Positions 1-8,345 of a DNA stretch of 35,367 nt are shown here, one piece after another (the first letter of the stretch is position 1; every line of letters starts with the position of its first letter). Location of the stretch: positions 1-35,367 of the forward strand of contig JALCKY010000011.1 in NCBI GenBank assembly GCA_022647575.1, written 5' to 3'. Origin of the DNA: Lachnospiraceae bacterium (GTDB taxonomy: Bacteria; Bacillota; Clostridia; Lachnospirales; Lachnospiraceae). Under the pieces are notes generated by a model, which saw only the letters and a list, made by a program, of their open reading frames with translations, was not told where the DNA came from and did no database searches. A program made the translations under genes and the position numbers.

Positions 1-23
1 TTTTACAGTCTGCAAAAGGCCGT

Positions 24-53
24 AAAAATTCCACCTCTTCGTATCGGGTGGAA
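24..53 (-). terminator. intrinsic terminator after the pfkA-to-cvpA operon
   Basis: Read on the minus strand, a 7-bp stem (TTCCACC at 53-47 pairing with GGTGGAA at 35-29, 11-base loop) is followed directly by five T residues (28-24). It lies about 125 bases past the stop of the CvpA-like gene, the last gene of the minus-strand operon. The stem is short, so efficiency is uncertain. Bases 54-176 show no gene. Confidence 0.6.
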
Positions 54-176
54 CCTTATAATAGCATCAGGGATTTACAAAGTCAAGGAAAATAAAAAGA
101 CTTTTTCAAAATATTTTCACCAGGATTTTCAGCAGCTTTTTCAACACCTGTTTCCGGTGCCGTCCGAAGCCTCTTT

Positions 177-890
177 TCAGAGAATGCTTTCCAGCACATC
201 CGGCAGAAACTGAACCAGAAGATTGTTTTCATACATCGGTTTGAGAAGCAGGCTTCCCCTGATCTGGGAAAGCAGTTCCGCCCCGGCCGGCGTCGACGGA
301 AACAGTCCGATCACGGCGAAGATGATCCATGTAATCAGAAAGCATTTGCAGATGCCGAGCAGAAGTCCGAGGATCCGGTTGACGGTTCCGAGAACCGGAA
401 GATTGGCGATCCGGTTCAGGATGGCTCCGATCACGGCAAGCACGATGGCAGACAGGATCAGCGTCAGCAGAAAGGCTGCCGCACCGATGGCTGCCGCCGC
501 CATCTTCTCCGAAAGATAGGATCGGACGGTGTCAGACTGAAGAAGCAGCCGGATGATTTCTTCATTTCCCTGAGCAAGATTTTCCTTCAGGTTATCCGGC
601 AGCGGAATGATGCTCAGCCAGGCATAGGCGGCAGCGTCCTGCGTCCCGTTTCCGCTGCTGTCCGCGTCGGCCTTGCTGTCGATGTAATTCCGGCACTGTT
701 CTTCCGTCCACTCGCTGACGGTTTCATTTTCGGAAAGCGCTTTCTGAACATAGGGAGTCAGACTGACCGTACAGATGATGACCAGGATCAGAAAAATCAT
801 GGAAAAGAAAGTCTTCACGAATCCGCGCCGGAAACTTCGGAACACAATCAGAGCCCAGAGAAGAAGGGCCGCAAGCGTCAGCCAGTTCAT
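177..890 (-). CDS. CvpA family membrane protein
   Basis: A 237-aa integral membrane protein of the CvpA (colicin V production) family. The N-terminus has a hydrophobic segment (about residues 5-17), an R-R-G-F turn typical of CvpA, and a second segment (about 28-46). A soluble loop follows, then two or more hydrophobic segments (about 133-160 and 172-197). Family members are linked to purine-locus expression, envelope stress and cell-wall processes; the molecular function is not settled. The ATG overlaps the stop of the upstream gene in an ATGA, so translation is probably coupled. It is the last gene before a terminator. The family call rests on topology and the RGF motif. Confidence 0.75.
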   Translation of the reverse strand: MNWLTLAALLLWALIVFRSFRRGFVKTFFSMIFLILVIICTVSLTPYVQKALSENETVSEWTEEQCRNYIDSKADADSSGNGTQDAAAYAWLSIIPLPDNLKENLAQGNEEIIRLLLQSDTVRSYLSEKMAAAAIGAAAFLLTLILSAIVLAVIGAILNRIANLPVLGTVNRILGLLLGICKCFLITWIIFAVIGLFPSTPAGAELLSQIRGSLLLKPMYENNLLVQFLPDVLESIL

Positions 891-2158
891 GTCAGTTTAA
901 TCGTCTCCGTCTTGGTATCCGTCACAATCAGATATCGGTTCCAGCCGATCTTCAGCACGTAGGAAATATCCCCTTCGTCCAGCACGCCTGTAAACCGCTC
1001 AATGCCGTTCAGGGAAAAGACCGAAAGCTCGGTGGAGTTGCTGAAAAGCACCTGGTCGTCGCAGACTTTGACGGTATCGTAAATGACATCGACATAGGTC
1101 GTGGTCAGCAGCGCGCCGTTGATGCTGTAGATCTTCATCACATATTTATGATCAGCATCCTTGCTTTTGAAAATGAAACCCAGATGGCGGGAATCGCAGA
1201 ACGTGCTGACGACCTCGTCTTCAAAGTCGACGCTCTGCGTCTTGGCAGGCGTGCTGCTTCCCTTGTAGATCGTAAAACCGTTTTCTCGGAAGGCGATGGC
1301 TTCTTCATTGCTGACGAAGGCGACCTCCGGAATAATCGTTCCGCTGTAATCTTCGGATGCCACCATATGGTCGGTCACATTCTTTCCGGCATCACCGAAA
1401 TTATAGAAGGCAAGATGCGTCCCGACCGAACCTTCATTGACGGTCAGATAAGAAACGGCAAGGAACAGTCCGTCATCGGAAAGCGCAATGTCGGTGGGAT
1501 ATCCCGGGCTTTTGATGGTGGAACTGGCGGCCGCGATTTCCGAACCGCCGGACGTGTAGTACTTGATCCAGGTCGTATCCGAATCGCTCAGGACGGCTGC
1601 CACATTTCCGGCAGAAGAGACTTTTGCCTTCACGATCGGGAAGTCCGTCTGGAAATTTCCGATCTGGCCTTTTGCGTCATAGACAAAAACATTCGTTCCG
1701 TTCCGGTCGTAAATGACCAGGGTGGAACCGCACGAATCAACCTGCGGGGATTCCATCGTAAAAGCCACGTTCCATACGGTATCGAGATTCTCCTTCAAAA
1801 GTGCCGCACCGTCGCTGGAGTAGCGGAGGATCCTGCCATTGACATACTGATATTCGGAAACATTGTCCGTCTTCTCAAGAGCGCTGACGACAGCATAGCC
1901 GTGATAGACGTGATGATCCGCCAGGGCCTTCACCAGAAAGACGAGCAGGACAAGGAGAACGACAAGAAAGGCCGTACGCACGTACATGGCCTTTCTGTGA
2001 TTGCGGATCCGCACCTTGTAAGCTTCGACATCGTTATCCGGAATCTCTTCCTGGAATTCGATTTTTTTGCGGAAAGCCGTCCATTTCTCTTTGAAGTTTT
2101 CCCTGAACCGTCTGAACCTGTCGCTCATGCTGCTGTCCGGACTGTGCCGATCTCTCAC
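887..2158 (-). CDS. DUF5711-like membrane-anchored beta-propeller-like protein
   Basis: A 423-aa protein with a charged cytoplasmic N-terminus, one transmembrane helix (about residues 59-78) and a long extracytoplasmic region. That region has repeated short beta-strand stretches ending in Asp/Ser-Asp turns (for example V-I-Y-D-R-N-G and I-A-L-S-D-D-G), as in WD40/PQQ-like propellers. It resembles the DUF5711 family of Clostridia; no enzymatic role is known. I take the GTG at 2158, which overlaps the recR stop in GTGA and has a GGAGG about 12 bases upstream. An alternative ATG (residue 11, at 2128) has a weaker ribosome site. Position between recR and cvpA suggests only co-expression. Confidence 0.65.
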   Translation of the reverse strand: MRDRHSPDSSMSDRFRRFRENFKEKWTAFRKKIEFQEEIPDNDVEAYKVRIRNHRKAMYVRTAFLVVLLVLLVFLVKALADHHVYHGYAVVSALEKTDNVSEYQYVNGRILRYSSDGAALLKENLDTVWNVAFTMESPQVDSCGSTLVIYDRNGTNVFVYDAKGQIGNFQTDFPIVKAKVSSAGNVAAVLSDSDTTWIKYYTSGGSEIAAASSTIKSPGYPTDIALSDDGLFLAVSYLTVNEGSVGTHLAFYNFGDAGKNVTDHMVASEDYSGTIIPEVAFVSNEEAIAFRENGFTIYKGSSTPAKTQSVDFEDEVVSTFCDSRHLGFIFKSKDADHKYVMKIYSINGALLTTTYVDVIYDTVKVCDDQVLFSNSTELSVFSLNGIERFTGVLDEGDISYVLKIGWNRYLIVTDTKTETIKLT

Positions 2159-2751
2159 AGTTCGGTTCTTCCCTCCAGTGCCCGAAGAAGCGTCACTTCA
2201 TCAATGTTTTCCAGATCTCCTCCGACCGGTACGCCGGATGCGATCCGCGTCACCTTGATTCCCGTGGGCTTGATCAGTTTGCTGATATACATTGCCGTCG
2301 TCTCTCCTTCGAGAGAGCTGTTCGTCGCAATGATGACTTCGTTCACGTCGCCTTCCAGGCGGCGGATCAGTTCCTTGATCCGGATGTCGTCCGGTCCGAT
2401 GCCGAGCATCGGGGAAATCGCCCCGTGCAGCACGTGATAGACGCCGCTGTATTTCCCGGTCTTCTCATAGGCTGCCAGGTCGCTCGGATTCTCGACGACC
2501 ATGATTGTCTTATGGTCGCGCCGTTCATTCGCGCAGATCGGACACAGGTCCGTGTCCGTCAGCGTGAAGCATTCCCTGCAGAAATGAATATTGTCTTTTG
2601 CGTCGATCAGCGCGTTTGCCAGCCGTTCCACTTTTTCCCTCGGCTGGCCGATGATATAAAAGGCAAGCCGCTGCGCGGATTTTGCTCCGATGCCGGGAAG
2701 CAGCGTCAGCTGTTCGATCAGCGCGCTGATGTGCCCGCTAAAATAGTCCAC
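2155..2751 (-). CDS. recR: recombination mediator RecR
   Basis: A 198-aa protein of standard RecR length. RecR works with RecO (and RecF) to load RecA on SSB-coated single-stranded gaps. Visible features are the N-terminal helix-hairpin-helix (L-P-G-I-G-A-K-S-A-Q-R, residues 18-28), the four-cysteine zinc finger (C58, C61, C70, C73) and a Toprim domain starting at about residue 80 with the V-V-E-N-P and S-L-E-G-E-T motifs. The start is a GTG at 2751 with GGGAGG eight bases upstream. It overlaps the end of ybaB by 14 bases, in the widely conserved dnaX-ybaB-recR order. Confidence 0.97.
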   Translation of the reverse strand: MDYFSGHISALIEQLTLLPGIGAKSAQRLAFYIIGQPREKVERLANALIDAKDNIHFCRECFTLTDTDLCPICANERRDHKTIMVVENPSDLAAYEKTGKYSGVYHVLHGAISPMLGIGPDDIRIKELIRRLEGDVNEVIIATNSSLEGETTAMYISKLIKPTGIKVTRIASGVPVGGDLENIDEVTLLRALEGRTEL

Positions 2752-3079
2752 CGCCGAGTCCTCCCGTTATGGAGTTGACCTGATTGGCCATTTCATCGTC
2801 GATTTTTTTCATGCATTCGTTAAAGGCAGCCACGATCAGATCCTGCAGGGTTTCCACATCCTCCGGATCCACCGCTTCTTTGGAAATGACGAGGCTTTTC
2901 ACATCCCTTTTCCCCGTCATGGAAATCGTCACGGCTCCGCCGCCTGCTGCGGCAGTGAATTCCTTCTCCTCCAGCGCCTTCTGATTCTCCTGCATCTTCT
3001 GCTGCATTCTCTGTGCCTGTTTCATCAGGTTGTTCATGTTTCCGGGCATTCCTCCCTGGAAGCCTCCGTGCTTAGCCAT
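2738..3079 (-). CDS. YbaB/EbfC nucleoid-associated protein
   Basis: A 113-aa small DNA-binding protein of the YbaB/EbfC family, which forms tweezer-like dimers on DNA. Typical features are a Gly/Met-rich N-terminus (G-G-M-P-G-N-M-N-N-L-M-K-Q-A), a Gln/Met coiled helix, the A-G-G-G-A-V strand, and the P-E-D-V-E-T-L-Q-D-L-I helix. The chosen ATG at 3079 has AGGAGG nine bases upstream. A longer frame exists but runs back through dnaX without family similarity. It overlaps the dnaX stop by 8 bases and recR by 14 bases, so the three genes are translationally linked. Confidence 0.93.
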   Translation of the reverse strand: MAKHGGFQGGMPGNMNNLMKQAQRMQQKMQENQKALEEKEFTAAAGGGAVTISMTGKRDVKSLVISKEAVDPEDVETLQDLIVAAFNECMKKIDDEMANQVNSITGGLGGGLF

Positions 3080-4700
3080 CCTCTTCATCCTCCTCTGTTT
3101 CTTCGACCGGCATGTTGATTCTGCTGATGCCTGTACTGACATCTCCGATCGGTGCAAGGTTCGATTTATGATCCTTGGCCAGATGGAGTTCCAAGTCGAC
3201 ATGCCTGCCGTAAGTCTGTTCTATGATCTTCATCAGCGTGTCCCGCACTTCATCCGTGACGCAGAGTTCGCCGAGAGTATCCGGTACTTCTACATAAAGC
3301 TTGTTTTCCGCCGTTGAGGAATCATACTGCGGAACTGCCTCCCCGAGGATCTGCCGGTGGAGACGGTCTTTCAGTCTTCCGGTAATGCTCAGCCAGTCGG
3401 CTTTGATTTTCCGGAGATCTTCCGGCGCCGCAAGAGGCACGACTTCGGGATCCGGTTTTGCTTCCGCCGTTTTTCCGGAAGAGGCAGCTGCTTTCTCCGG
3501 TTTCGCATCTTCCGGCGCTGCATAGACAGCCGGACGCCTGGAAAGTTCTTCGACTTTCATTTCCAGACGGCGGATGCGGTCCGAAACGGCATCTTCCGTC
3601 TTCTCCATCTGCGGACGCGTCATGCGGATGAGGGCAATCTCAACCAGCACGCGGCGGTTCGATGCATAGCGGATCTGATTGGAAAGATCCGACAGGATCC
3701 GGATGTAGCGCATCAGCGTTTCCGCCTCCGCTACGGAAGAAATCTCACGGAGCTCCTGCATCTTTTCTGCCGAAGCATCGACCGCGTCGACATCTCCGTC
3801 CTTCGACGTCTTTACCAGAAGCAGGTCCCTTAAATACCAGGTAAAGTCACTGACGAACTGACCGATTTCCCTGCCGTTCGCGATGAGTTCCTCATAAAGC
3901 CGGATGCTCGCAGCGGCATTTCCGCGGATGATTTCCTTCAGCAGTTCTCCGAAGACTTCCGTGTCGACTGCCCCGAGCACGTCGAGGACTTTTTCATAAG
4001 TCAGCTTCTGGCCCATGTAAAAAGCCATGCACTGATCCAGAAGGGAAAGGGCGTCCCTCATCGAGCCGTCCGCCGAACGGGCAATGTAGCGCAGGGCTTT
4101 GTCCTCCGCTTCTGCTCCTTCCGCCGCCGTCAGTTCCTTCATGCGGTCCGTGAGGACATCGATACCGATGCGGTGGAAATCGTACCGTTGGCACCGGCTC
4201 AGAATCGTCAGCGGAATTTTCGCGGCCTCCGTCGTCGCCAGAATAAAGATCACGTATTCCGGAGGCTCTTCCAGTGTCTTCAAAAGGGCGTTGAACGCGC
4301 CCGTGGAAAGCATATGGACTTCATCGATGATGTAAACCTTGTATTTCCCCTGCGTGGGACGGTACTGGACTTCGTCGATGATTTCCCGGATGTTGTCGAC
4401 GCCGTTGTTCGATGCCGCATCGATCTCGATGACATTCATCGACGTGCCGTTCTGGATCGACCGGCACATTTCGCACTCATTGCAGGGAGAGCCGTCGGAG
4501 GGATGCTCACAGTTCACGGCCTTTGCCAGAATCTTCGCGACAGAGGTTTTTCCGGTTCCCCTTGTGCCGCAGAAAAGATAGGCATGCTGCATGCGGCCTG
4601 CCTTGATCTGGTTTTTTAAAGTTGTCACAATATGGTCCTGTCCTTTGACTTCTTCGAAAGTCGTCGGACGGAACTTACGGTATAAGGCTACGTAAGACAT
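3072..4700 (-). CDS. dnaX: DNA polymerase III subunit gamma/tau
   Basis: A 542-aa clamp-loader subunit. It shows the AAA+ Walker A motif G-T-R-G-T-G-K-T (45-52), zinc-binding cysteines C64, C73, C76 and C79, Walker B D-E-V-H (126-129) and the sensor-1 S-R-C (168-170). Domain III follows, then an acidic and Lys/Ala-rich tau tail ending in Glu/Asp repeats. The start ATG has GGAGAG three bases upstream. It is 31 bases downstream of pfkA and overlaps ybaB. No convincing programmed gamma frameshift signal was identified by eye. Confidence 0.97.
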   Translation of the reverse strand: MSYVALYRKFRPTTFEEVKGQDHIVTTLKNQIKAGRMQHAYLFCGTRGTGKTSVAKILAKAVNCEHPSDGSPCNECEMCRSIQNGTSMNVIEIDAASNNGVDNIREIIDEVQYRPTQGKYKVYIIDEVHMLSTGAFNALLKTLEEPPEYVIFILATTEAAKIPLTILSRCQRYDFHRIGIDVLTDRMKELTAAEGAEAEDKALRYIARSADGSMRDALSLLDQCMAFYMGQKLTYEKVLDVLGAVDTEVFGELLKEIIRGNAAASIRLYEELIANGREIGQFVSDFTWYLRDLLLVKTSKDGDVDAVDASAEKMQELREISSVAEAETLMRYIRILSDLSNQIRYASNRRVLVEIALIRMTRPQMEKTEDAVSDRIRRLEMKVEELSRRPAVYAAPEDAKPEKAAASSGKTAEAKPDPEVVPLAAPEDLRKIKADWLSITGRLKDRLHRQILGEAVPQYDSSTAENKLYVEVPDTLGELCVTDEVRDTLMKIIEQTYGRHVDLELHLAKDHKSNLAPIGDVSTGISRINMPVEETEEDEEDG

Positions 4701-4731
4701 GAACTCTCCGAAATGCTATTCTGAAAATGAA

Positions 4732-5811
4732 TCAGTCACCGAAAGAAATGCCGATGCTCTTTGCCAGCTCGACCGTCTGGTCGTGCGGCGATACCGACTT
4801 GAGTTTTCCGGCGCAGTCCTCCAGCTTGACTTTCTTGATCTCATTGTTGACAAGGGCGACCATGTAGCCGTACTGCTCTTTCATGATGAGCTGTGCCGCA
4901 TAGGCTCCCATCCTCGTGGAAAGGACGCGGTCGAACGCGCACGGCGTGCCGCCTCTCTGCGTATGGCCCGGAACCGTTACACGCACTTCGTATCCGGTCG
5001 CATTGGTAATGTCCTCAGCCAGTTTGTAGGAAACGGAAGGATATTTCTTCAGGAGTTTTTCCATGGCCTTCTCCCGTTCCTTCTTGTCAAGCTTGGCCGT
5101 CTCCTTGGAAATGGCGCCTTCCGCCACCGCCAGGATCGTAAATTTCTTGCCGCTCGTATGGCGTGCCTCGATGGCAGCGCAGACCTTCTTCGTATCATAG
5201 GGAATTTCCGGAAGCAGGATGATGTCCGCTCCGCCGGCAATTCCGGCATTCAGCGTCAGCCACCCGACTTTATGTCCCATGACTTCGACGATGAAAACAC
5301 GTCCGTGGGAAGAAGCGGTCGTATGGATGCAGTCGATACAGTCCGTTGCGATGTTGATAGCCGTCTGGTAGCCGAAGGTCAGATCCGTGCCGTAAATATC
5401 GTTGTCAATCGTCTTCGGAAGATGGATGACATTCAGTCCTTCCTCATGAAGAAGGTTCGCGGTCTTCTGCGTTCCGTTCCCGCCGAGAATGACAATGCAG
5501 TCGAGGCGAAGCTTGTAGTAATTCTGCTTCATGGCCTCTACCTTATCAAGTCCGTTGGCATCCGGAACTCTCATCAGCTTGAACGGCTGGCGTGAAGATC
5601 CGATAATCGTGCCGCCGCGCGTCAGGATTCCTGAGAAATCCTTTGAAGACAGCAGACGGTAATCCCCGTAAATCATTCCTTTGTAGCCTTCTTCAAAACC
5701 GTAGATCTCCAGCTCAGGGATATTATGGCTCAGTCCTTTGACGACACCTCGCATGGTCGCATTCAGCGCCTGGCAGTCTCCGCCGCTTGTCAGCATACCG
5801 ATTCGCTTCAT
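4732..5811 (-). CDS. pfkA: 6-phosphofructokinase, long/mixed-substrate clade, predicted ATP-dependent
   Basis: A 359-aa phosphofructokinase catalysing fructose 6-phosphate to fructose 1,6-bisphosphate in glycolysis. Motifs are the nucleotide-binding T-S-G-G-D at residues 8-12, G-G-N-G-T at 110-114, the catalytic P-K-T-I-D-N-D at 132-138, and the C-terminal G-H-T-Q-R-G-G loop. In this superfamily a glycine in GG-x-G-T goes with ATP use and an aspartate (GG-D-D) with pyrophosphate use, while the lysine in PKTIDND is usual in the PPi/group III branch. The enzyme therefore combines a group III backbone with an ATP-type residue. The start at 5811 has an AAGG-type ribosome site. The 31-base gap to dnaX suggests one transcript. 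Confidence 0.92.
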   Translation of the reverse strand: MKRIGMLTSGGDCQALNATMRGVVKGLSHNIPELEIYGFEEGYKGMIYGDYRLLSSKDFSGILTRGGTIIGSSRQPFKLMRVPDANGLDKVEAMKQNYYKLRLDCIVILGGNGTQKTANLLHEEGLNVIHLPKTIDNDIYGTDLTFGYQTAINIATDCIDCIHTTASSHGRVFIVEVMGHKVGWLTLNAGIAGGADIILLPEIPYDTKKVCAAIEARHTSGKKFTILAVAEGAISKETAKLDKKEREKAMEKLLKKYPSVSYKLAEDITNATGYEVRVTVPGHTQRGGTPCAFDRVLSTRMGAYAAQLIMKEQYGYMVALVNNEIKKVKLEDCAGKLKSVSPHDQTVELAKSIGISFGD

Positions 5812-5845
5812 TTCCGCACCTTCTTTCAAAATAAAATTCAGGTAC

Positions 5846-5874
5846 AGTATAGCATGTCGTCTCAAAGTTGTCGA
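5846..5874 (-). promoter_or_regulatory. pfkA operon promoter
   Basis: On the minus strand, a -35 box TCGACA (5874-5869), a 17-base spacer and a -10 box TATACT (5851-5846) preceded by TGC (extended -10). The predicted start lies about 30 bases before the pfkA ATG. It probably drives pfkA through the cvpA-like gene and faces away from the SRP RNA promoter. Confidence 0.65.
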
Positions 5875-5924
5875 ATTCCAATCCGCCGCTTTCCCGTATT
5901 TTTCTCCATCGTTTCCGATACTGT

Positions 5925-5954
5925 TTGACGAATGGCCTGACTTCTTGCTATAAT
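5925..5954 (+). promoter_or_regulatory. strong promoter of the SRP RNA gene
   Basis: The -35 box TTGACG (5925-5930), an 18-base spacer and a perfect -10 TATAAT (5949-5954) with an extended TGC element. The predicted transcription start at about 5960-5962 matches the 5' end of the SRP RNA helix. Confidence 0.8.
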
Positions 5955-5959
5955 AAAGG

Positions 5960-6227
5960 TCCGTGCAGCCGGGGAGTCAGCGGGGCCCTGTAACCTGCAG
6001 TCCGCTACAGCAGGGGTGATGCCGATCCGAGGGTCCGTTTTTGCGGAGCCGCCCTTTCAGGGCAGTGATGACGTTTGGGTCCTGCGCAATGGGAACCTGT
6101 GAAATGTGTCAGGGTGGGAACACAGCAGCACTAAGCAGGAGCTCTCGTGTGCCGCAGGAGTGCCTGGACCGAGCAGGCCGGGAAGGTACCGTCTGCGGGA
6201 ACCGATTCGGAGTGAGGCGCACGGATC
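5960..6227 (+). ncRNA. ffs: signal recognition particle RNA, large Gram-positive type
   Basis: About 268 nt. The 5' end TCCGTGC (5960-5966) pairs with GCACGGA (6219-6225), closing the long SRP RNA helix. Blocks match the Bacillus scRNA type: CCCTGTAACCTGCA in the Alu domain, GACGTTTGGGTCCTGCGCAA before helix 8, and the helix 8 loop GTGGGAACAC followed by AGCAGC, where Ffh binds. It has the strong promoter described at 5925-5954 and a terminator right after. A tadA/ffs/dnaX neighbourhood is common in Firmicutes; here dacA and pfkA are interposed. Exact ends are inferred from pairing. Confidence 0.95.
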
Positions 6228-6229
6228 AT

Positions 6230-6281
6230 AAAAAAAGACACGGCTTCCGGCTGATTTCTCAGTCCGGAAGCCGTATTTTTT
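6230..6281. terminator. bidirectional terminator between SRP RNA and dacA
   Basis: An 11-bp GC-rich stem (6240-6250 with 6264-6274). It is followed on the plus strand by six T (6276-6281) and preceded by seven A (6230-6236), which form a T-run on the minus strand. It can end the SRP RNA on the plus strand and the dacA transcript on the minus strand. Confidence 0.85.
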
Positions 6282-6327
6282 CTGTCTGTCCTGACGCTGC
6301 CTTCTCCGTTTTATCCTGCTCTGTCTT

Positions 6328-6394
6328 CTGCCGCGCCGTCAATTCTGCTTTATCTGTCTGCCGCGTCATTCTTTGCGCTTTATCTCCTGCCGCG
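6328..6394. repeat. imperfect 30-base tandem repeat at the dacA 3' end
   Basis: CTGCCGCG occurs at 6328, 6358 and 6387 (spacing 30 and 29), and the bases between copies are similar (ending in a CTTTATCT-like stretch). The array crosses the dacA stop (6380-6382) into the sequence next to the terminator. It is about 2.3 copies, and diverged. Confidence 0.5.
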
Positions 6395-7678
6395 TCTGTT
6401 CCTTCTCCGTCTTCTGGCCGCCCGGATCCGTGCATTGCGGATCAGGACAAAAATCATCAGGGCCAGGACCGCACCCACGATGACCGCAAGAATGATCAGG
6501 ATGATGCGAAGCGCTGAAATGCCTTTTCCGGATTTTCCGGAAGTACCCGAAGATGAGGAATTCGCCGAATCCGCTGCGGAAGCTGCAGGGACTGAAGTCG
6601 GCTCCGCTTTTTTTACTTCTGTTCCGGTTCCCACCGGAAGCTTCTCATAATAATAGCGGTAAATTGTATTTCCGCTGCCGTCGGTTCCTTTTTCCGCCGT
6701 CAGCTGATCGGAAGTGATGCCGGAGGGAAGCGTCACCGTTCCGGACGTTTCCGTTCCGTTTACCGAAACCGTCACGTTCTGCTCCGAGAAATTGCTGAAG
6801 CCGTATTCCAGAAGGCTCACGATGTCCGTGAAGTCCTGGTTGGTCGGCGCATACATCGTTACCGCCGTCAGAGTCTTCCCGTCTTTTTCCGCTGCCGCCA
6901 CGAGCGTCCTCAGGGCATCATTCGTATAGCCCGTCTTTCCGCCGATGCAGTACTGATAATAAAAGCCGCTGTCCTTGATGATCAGTTTGTTGTGATTCTG
7001 ATAGGTTCTTTCCGTCGCCGTTTTGTTTGTGGCCGGCACCGTATAAACCGTCGTCGAAACGATTTTGCGGAACGTTTCATTCTGGATGCAGGTGCTCATG
7101 ATGAGAGCCATATCGCCCGCGGTCGTATAATGGTTTTCATCCGGCAGTCCGTTCGGATTCGTAAAATGCGTACCGGTGCAGCCCATTTCCGCTGCCCTCT
7201 TATTCATCAGCTCGGCAAAGGAAGCCGTGTCCCCGGAGACGGTATCCGCCAGGGAGACCGCGATGTCATTTGCCGATTTCAGCATCAGCATGTAGAGGCA
7301 CTGCTCAACCGTGAACTGCTCGCCGAGGACCGGCACGATATTCGAGTTGCCTGCAATGGCGACGTCCATGGCGTCCTGCCCGATGGTCACGGTATCGGTC
7401 ATCTTACAGTTTTCTATGACCAGAAGACAGGTCAGGATTTTCGTGATGGAAGCCGGGTAGCGTTTCACCTCCCGGTCGAGGGAATAAAGGATTGCTCCGT
7501 CCGAAGCATCCATGACCGCTGCAGAACCGCAGCTGATGTCCGTCATCTGCGGCCAGTTCGTCATATGGTTGGAAAGAGGATCGGAAGCCAGGACATCCTG
7601 AGCGCCCAGTCCGGACACCAGGAGAACCGCTGTCAGGACTGCCGCTGTCAATTGAGAGATTCTTTTCATCTTTTTCAT
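6380..7678 (-). CDS. D-alanyl-D-alanine carboxypeptidase (peptidase S11, low-molecular-weight PBP)
   Basis: A 432-aa secreted, membrane-held penicillin-binding protein that trims the terminal D-Ala of peptidoglycan stem peptides. It has a signal peptide (about 1-31, ending A-S-D). The active-site motifs are S-I-T-K (77-80, nucleophile S77), S-A-N (135-137) and K-T-G (248-250). A C-terminal beta domain, a Ser/Gly linker (about 362-386) and a transmembrane helix (about 390-412) with an Arg-rich cytoplasmic tail follow. Most DacA proteins use an amphipathic C-terminal anchor, so a full helix plus basic tail is slightly unusual. No Shine-Dalgarno precedes the ATG; a TATAAT box lies 7 bases upstream, which suggests a leaderless mRNA. 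The ATG at 7669 is an alternative start. Confidence 0.93.
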   Translation of the reverse strand: MKKMKRISQLTAAVLTAVLLVSGLGAQDVLASDPLSNHMTNWPQMTDISCGSAAVMDASDGAILYSLDREVKRYPASITKILTCLLVIENCKMTDTVTIGQDAMDVAIAGNSNIVPVLGEQFTVEQCLYMLMLKSANDIAVSLADTVSGDTASFAELMNKRAAEMGCTGTHFTNPNGLPDENHYTTAGDMALIMSTCIQNETFRKIVSTTVYTVPATNKTATERTYQNHNKLIIKDSGFYYQYCIGGKTGYTNDALRTLVAAAEKDGKTLTAVTMYAPTNQDFTDIVSLLEYGFSNFSEQNVTVSVNGTETSGTVTLPSGITSDQLTAEKGTDGSGNTIYRYYYEKLPVGTGTEVKKAEPTSVPAASAADSANSSSSGTSGKSGKGISALRIILIILAVIVGAVLALMIFVLIRNARIRAARRRRRNRRGRR

Positions 7679-7685
7679 GGGTGCT

Positions 7686-7694
7686 ATTATACCA
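7686..7694 (-). promoter_or_regulatory. extended -10 promoter of dacA, leaderless spacing
   Basis: On the minus strand, TATAAT (7691-7686) is preceded by TGG (extended -10). The expected start of transcription is within 1-2 bases of the dacA ATG at 7678. A -35 box is weak (TTCATT-like). Confidence 0.6.
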
Positions 7695-7760
7695 TGAGTC
7701 CGTCCGCAAATGAAGCCCTCTTAAACGGTGCCGCCCGTCTGCATTCTCCTCAAGATTCCA

Positions 7761-7789
7761 TTGATTTTCCGGACGGGATTCGTTATAAT
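7761..7789 (+). promoter_or_regulatory. tadA promoter, leaderless spacing
   Basis: TTGATT (7761-7766), a 17-base spacer and TATAAT (7784-7789). The tadA ATG begins 8 bases after the -10 box, so the transcript should start at or within two bases of the start codon. It diverges from the dacA promoter. Confidence 0.75.
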
Positions 7790-7797
7790 AACCGGGT

Positions 7798-8289
7798 ATG
7801 AATGCCGATGAGAAATACATGCGCGCCGCGGTCAGGGAAGCCCGGAAGGCTTATGCCCTGAAAGAAGTCCCGATCGGATGCGTCATCGTGAAGGATGACC
7901 GGATCATCGCCCGGGGCTATAACCGCCGCAATACGGACGGAAGCACGCTCTCGCATGCGGAAATGACTGCCATACGGAAGGCCTGCCGGAAACTCGGCGA
8001 CTGGCGCCTGGAGGACTGCATCATTTACATTACGCTGGAACCGTGCCCGATGTGTGCCGGGGCCATCGTACAGGCCCGTATCCGCGAAGCCGTCATCGGA
8101 TGCATGAACCCGAAAGCCGGATGTGCCGGCTCCGTCATGAACCTGCTTCAGACGGACGGATTCAATCACCGGACGGAAATACGGACCGGTGTCCTGGAAG
8201 AAGAATGCAGCACGATGCTGAAGGATTTCTTTATGGAGATCCGGAAGGAAAAGGGCTGCTCGGGCAGAAAGCCCGGTGAAAATGTTTAG
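7798..8289 (+). CDS. tadA: tRNA adenosine(34) deaminase TadA
   Basis: A 163-aa zinc-dependent deaminase that converts A34 to inosine in the anticodon of tRNA-Arg(ACG). The signature is H-A-E (the H-A-E-M-T-A-I segment) for zinc and proton shuttling, followed by P-C-P-M-C-A-G-A with the two zinc cysteines. The N-terminus (M-N-A-D-E-K-Y-M-R) matches the family start, supporting 7798. No Shine-Dalgarno is present because the promoter abuts the ATG. The C-terminal 15 residues are a basic extension. tRNA-Ser lies 56 bases downstream, possibly on the same transcript. Confidence 0.96.
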   Translation: MNADEKYMRAAVREARKAYALKEVPIGCVIVKDDRIIARGYNRRNTDGSTLSHAEMTAIRKACRKLGDWRLEDCIIYITLEPCPMCAGAIVQARIREAVIGCMNPKAGCAGSVMNLLQTDGFNHRTEIRTGVLEEECSTMLKDFFMEIRKEKGCSGRKPGENV

Positions 8290-8345
8290 AACGGATTCGT
8301 CCTGTTTCGGAAAACGCTGAAGCGGACCATCCTGTTTTAATAAAT

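Noticed and set aside
1148-2437. Long plus-strand open frame
   Set aside because: It lies antisense to the DUF5711-like gene and recR, which have family motifs and overlapping starts. The frame arises from codon bias.
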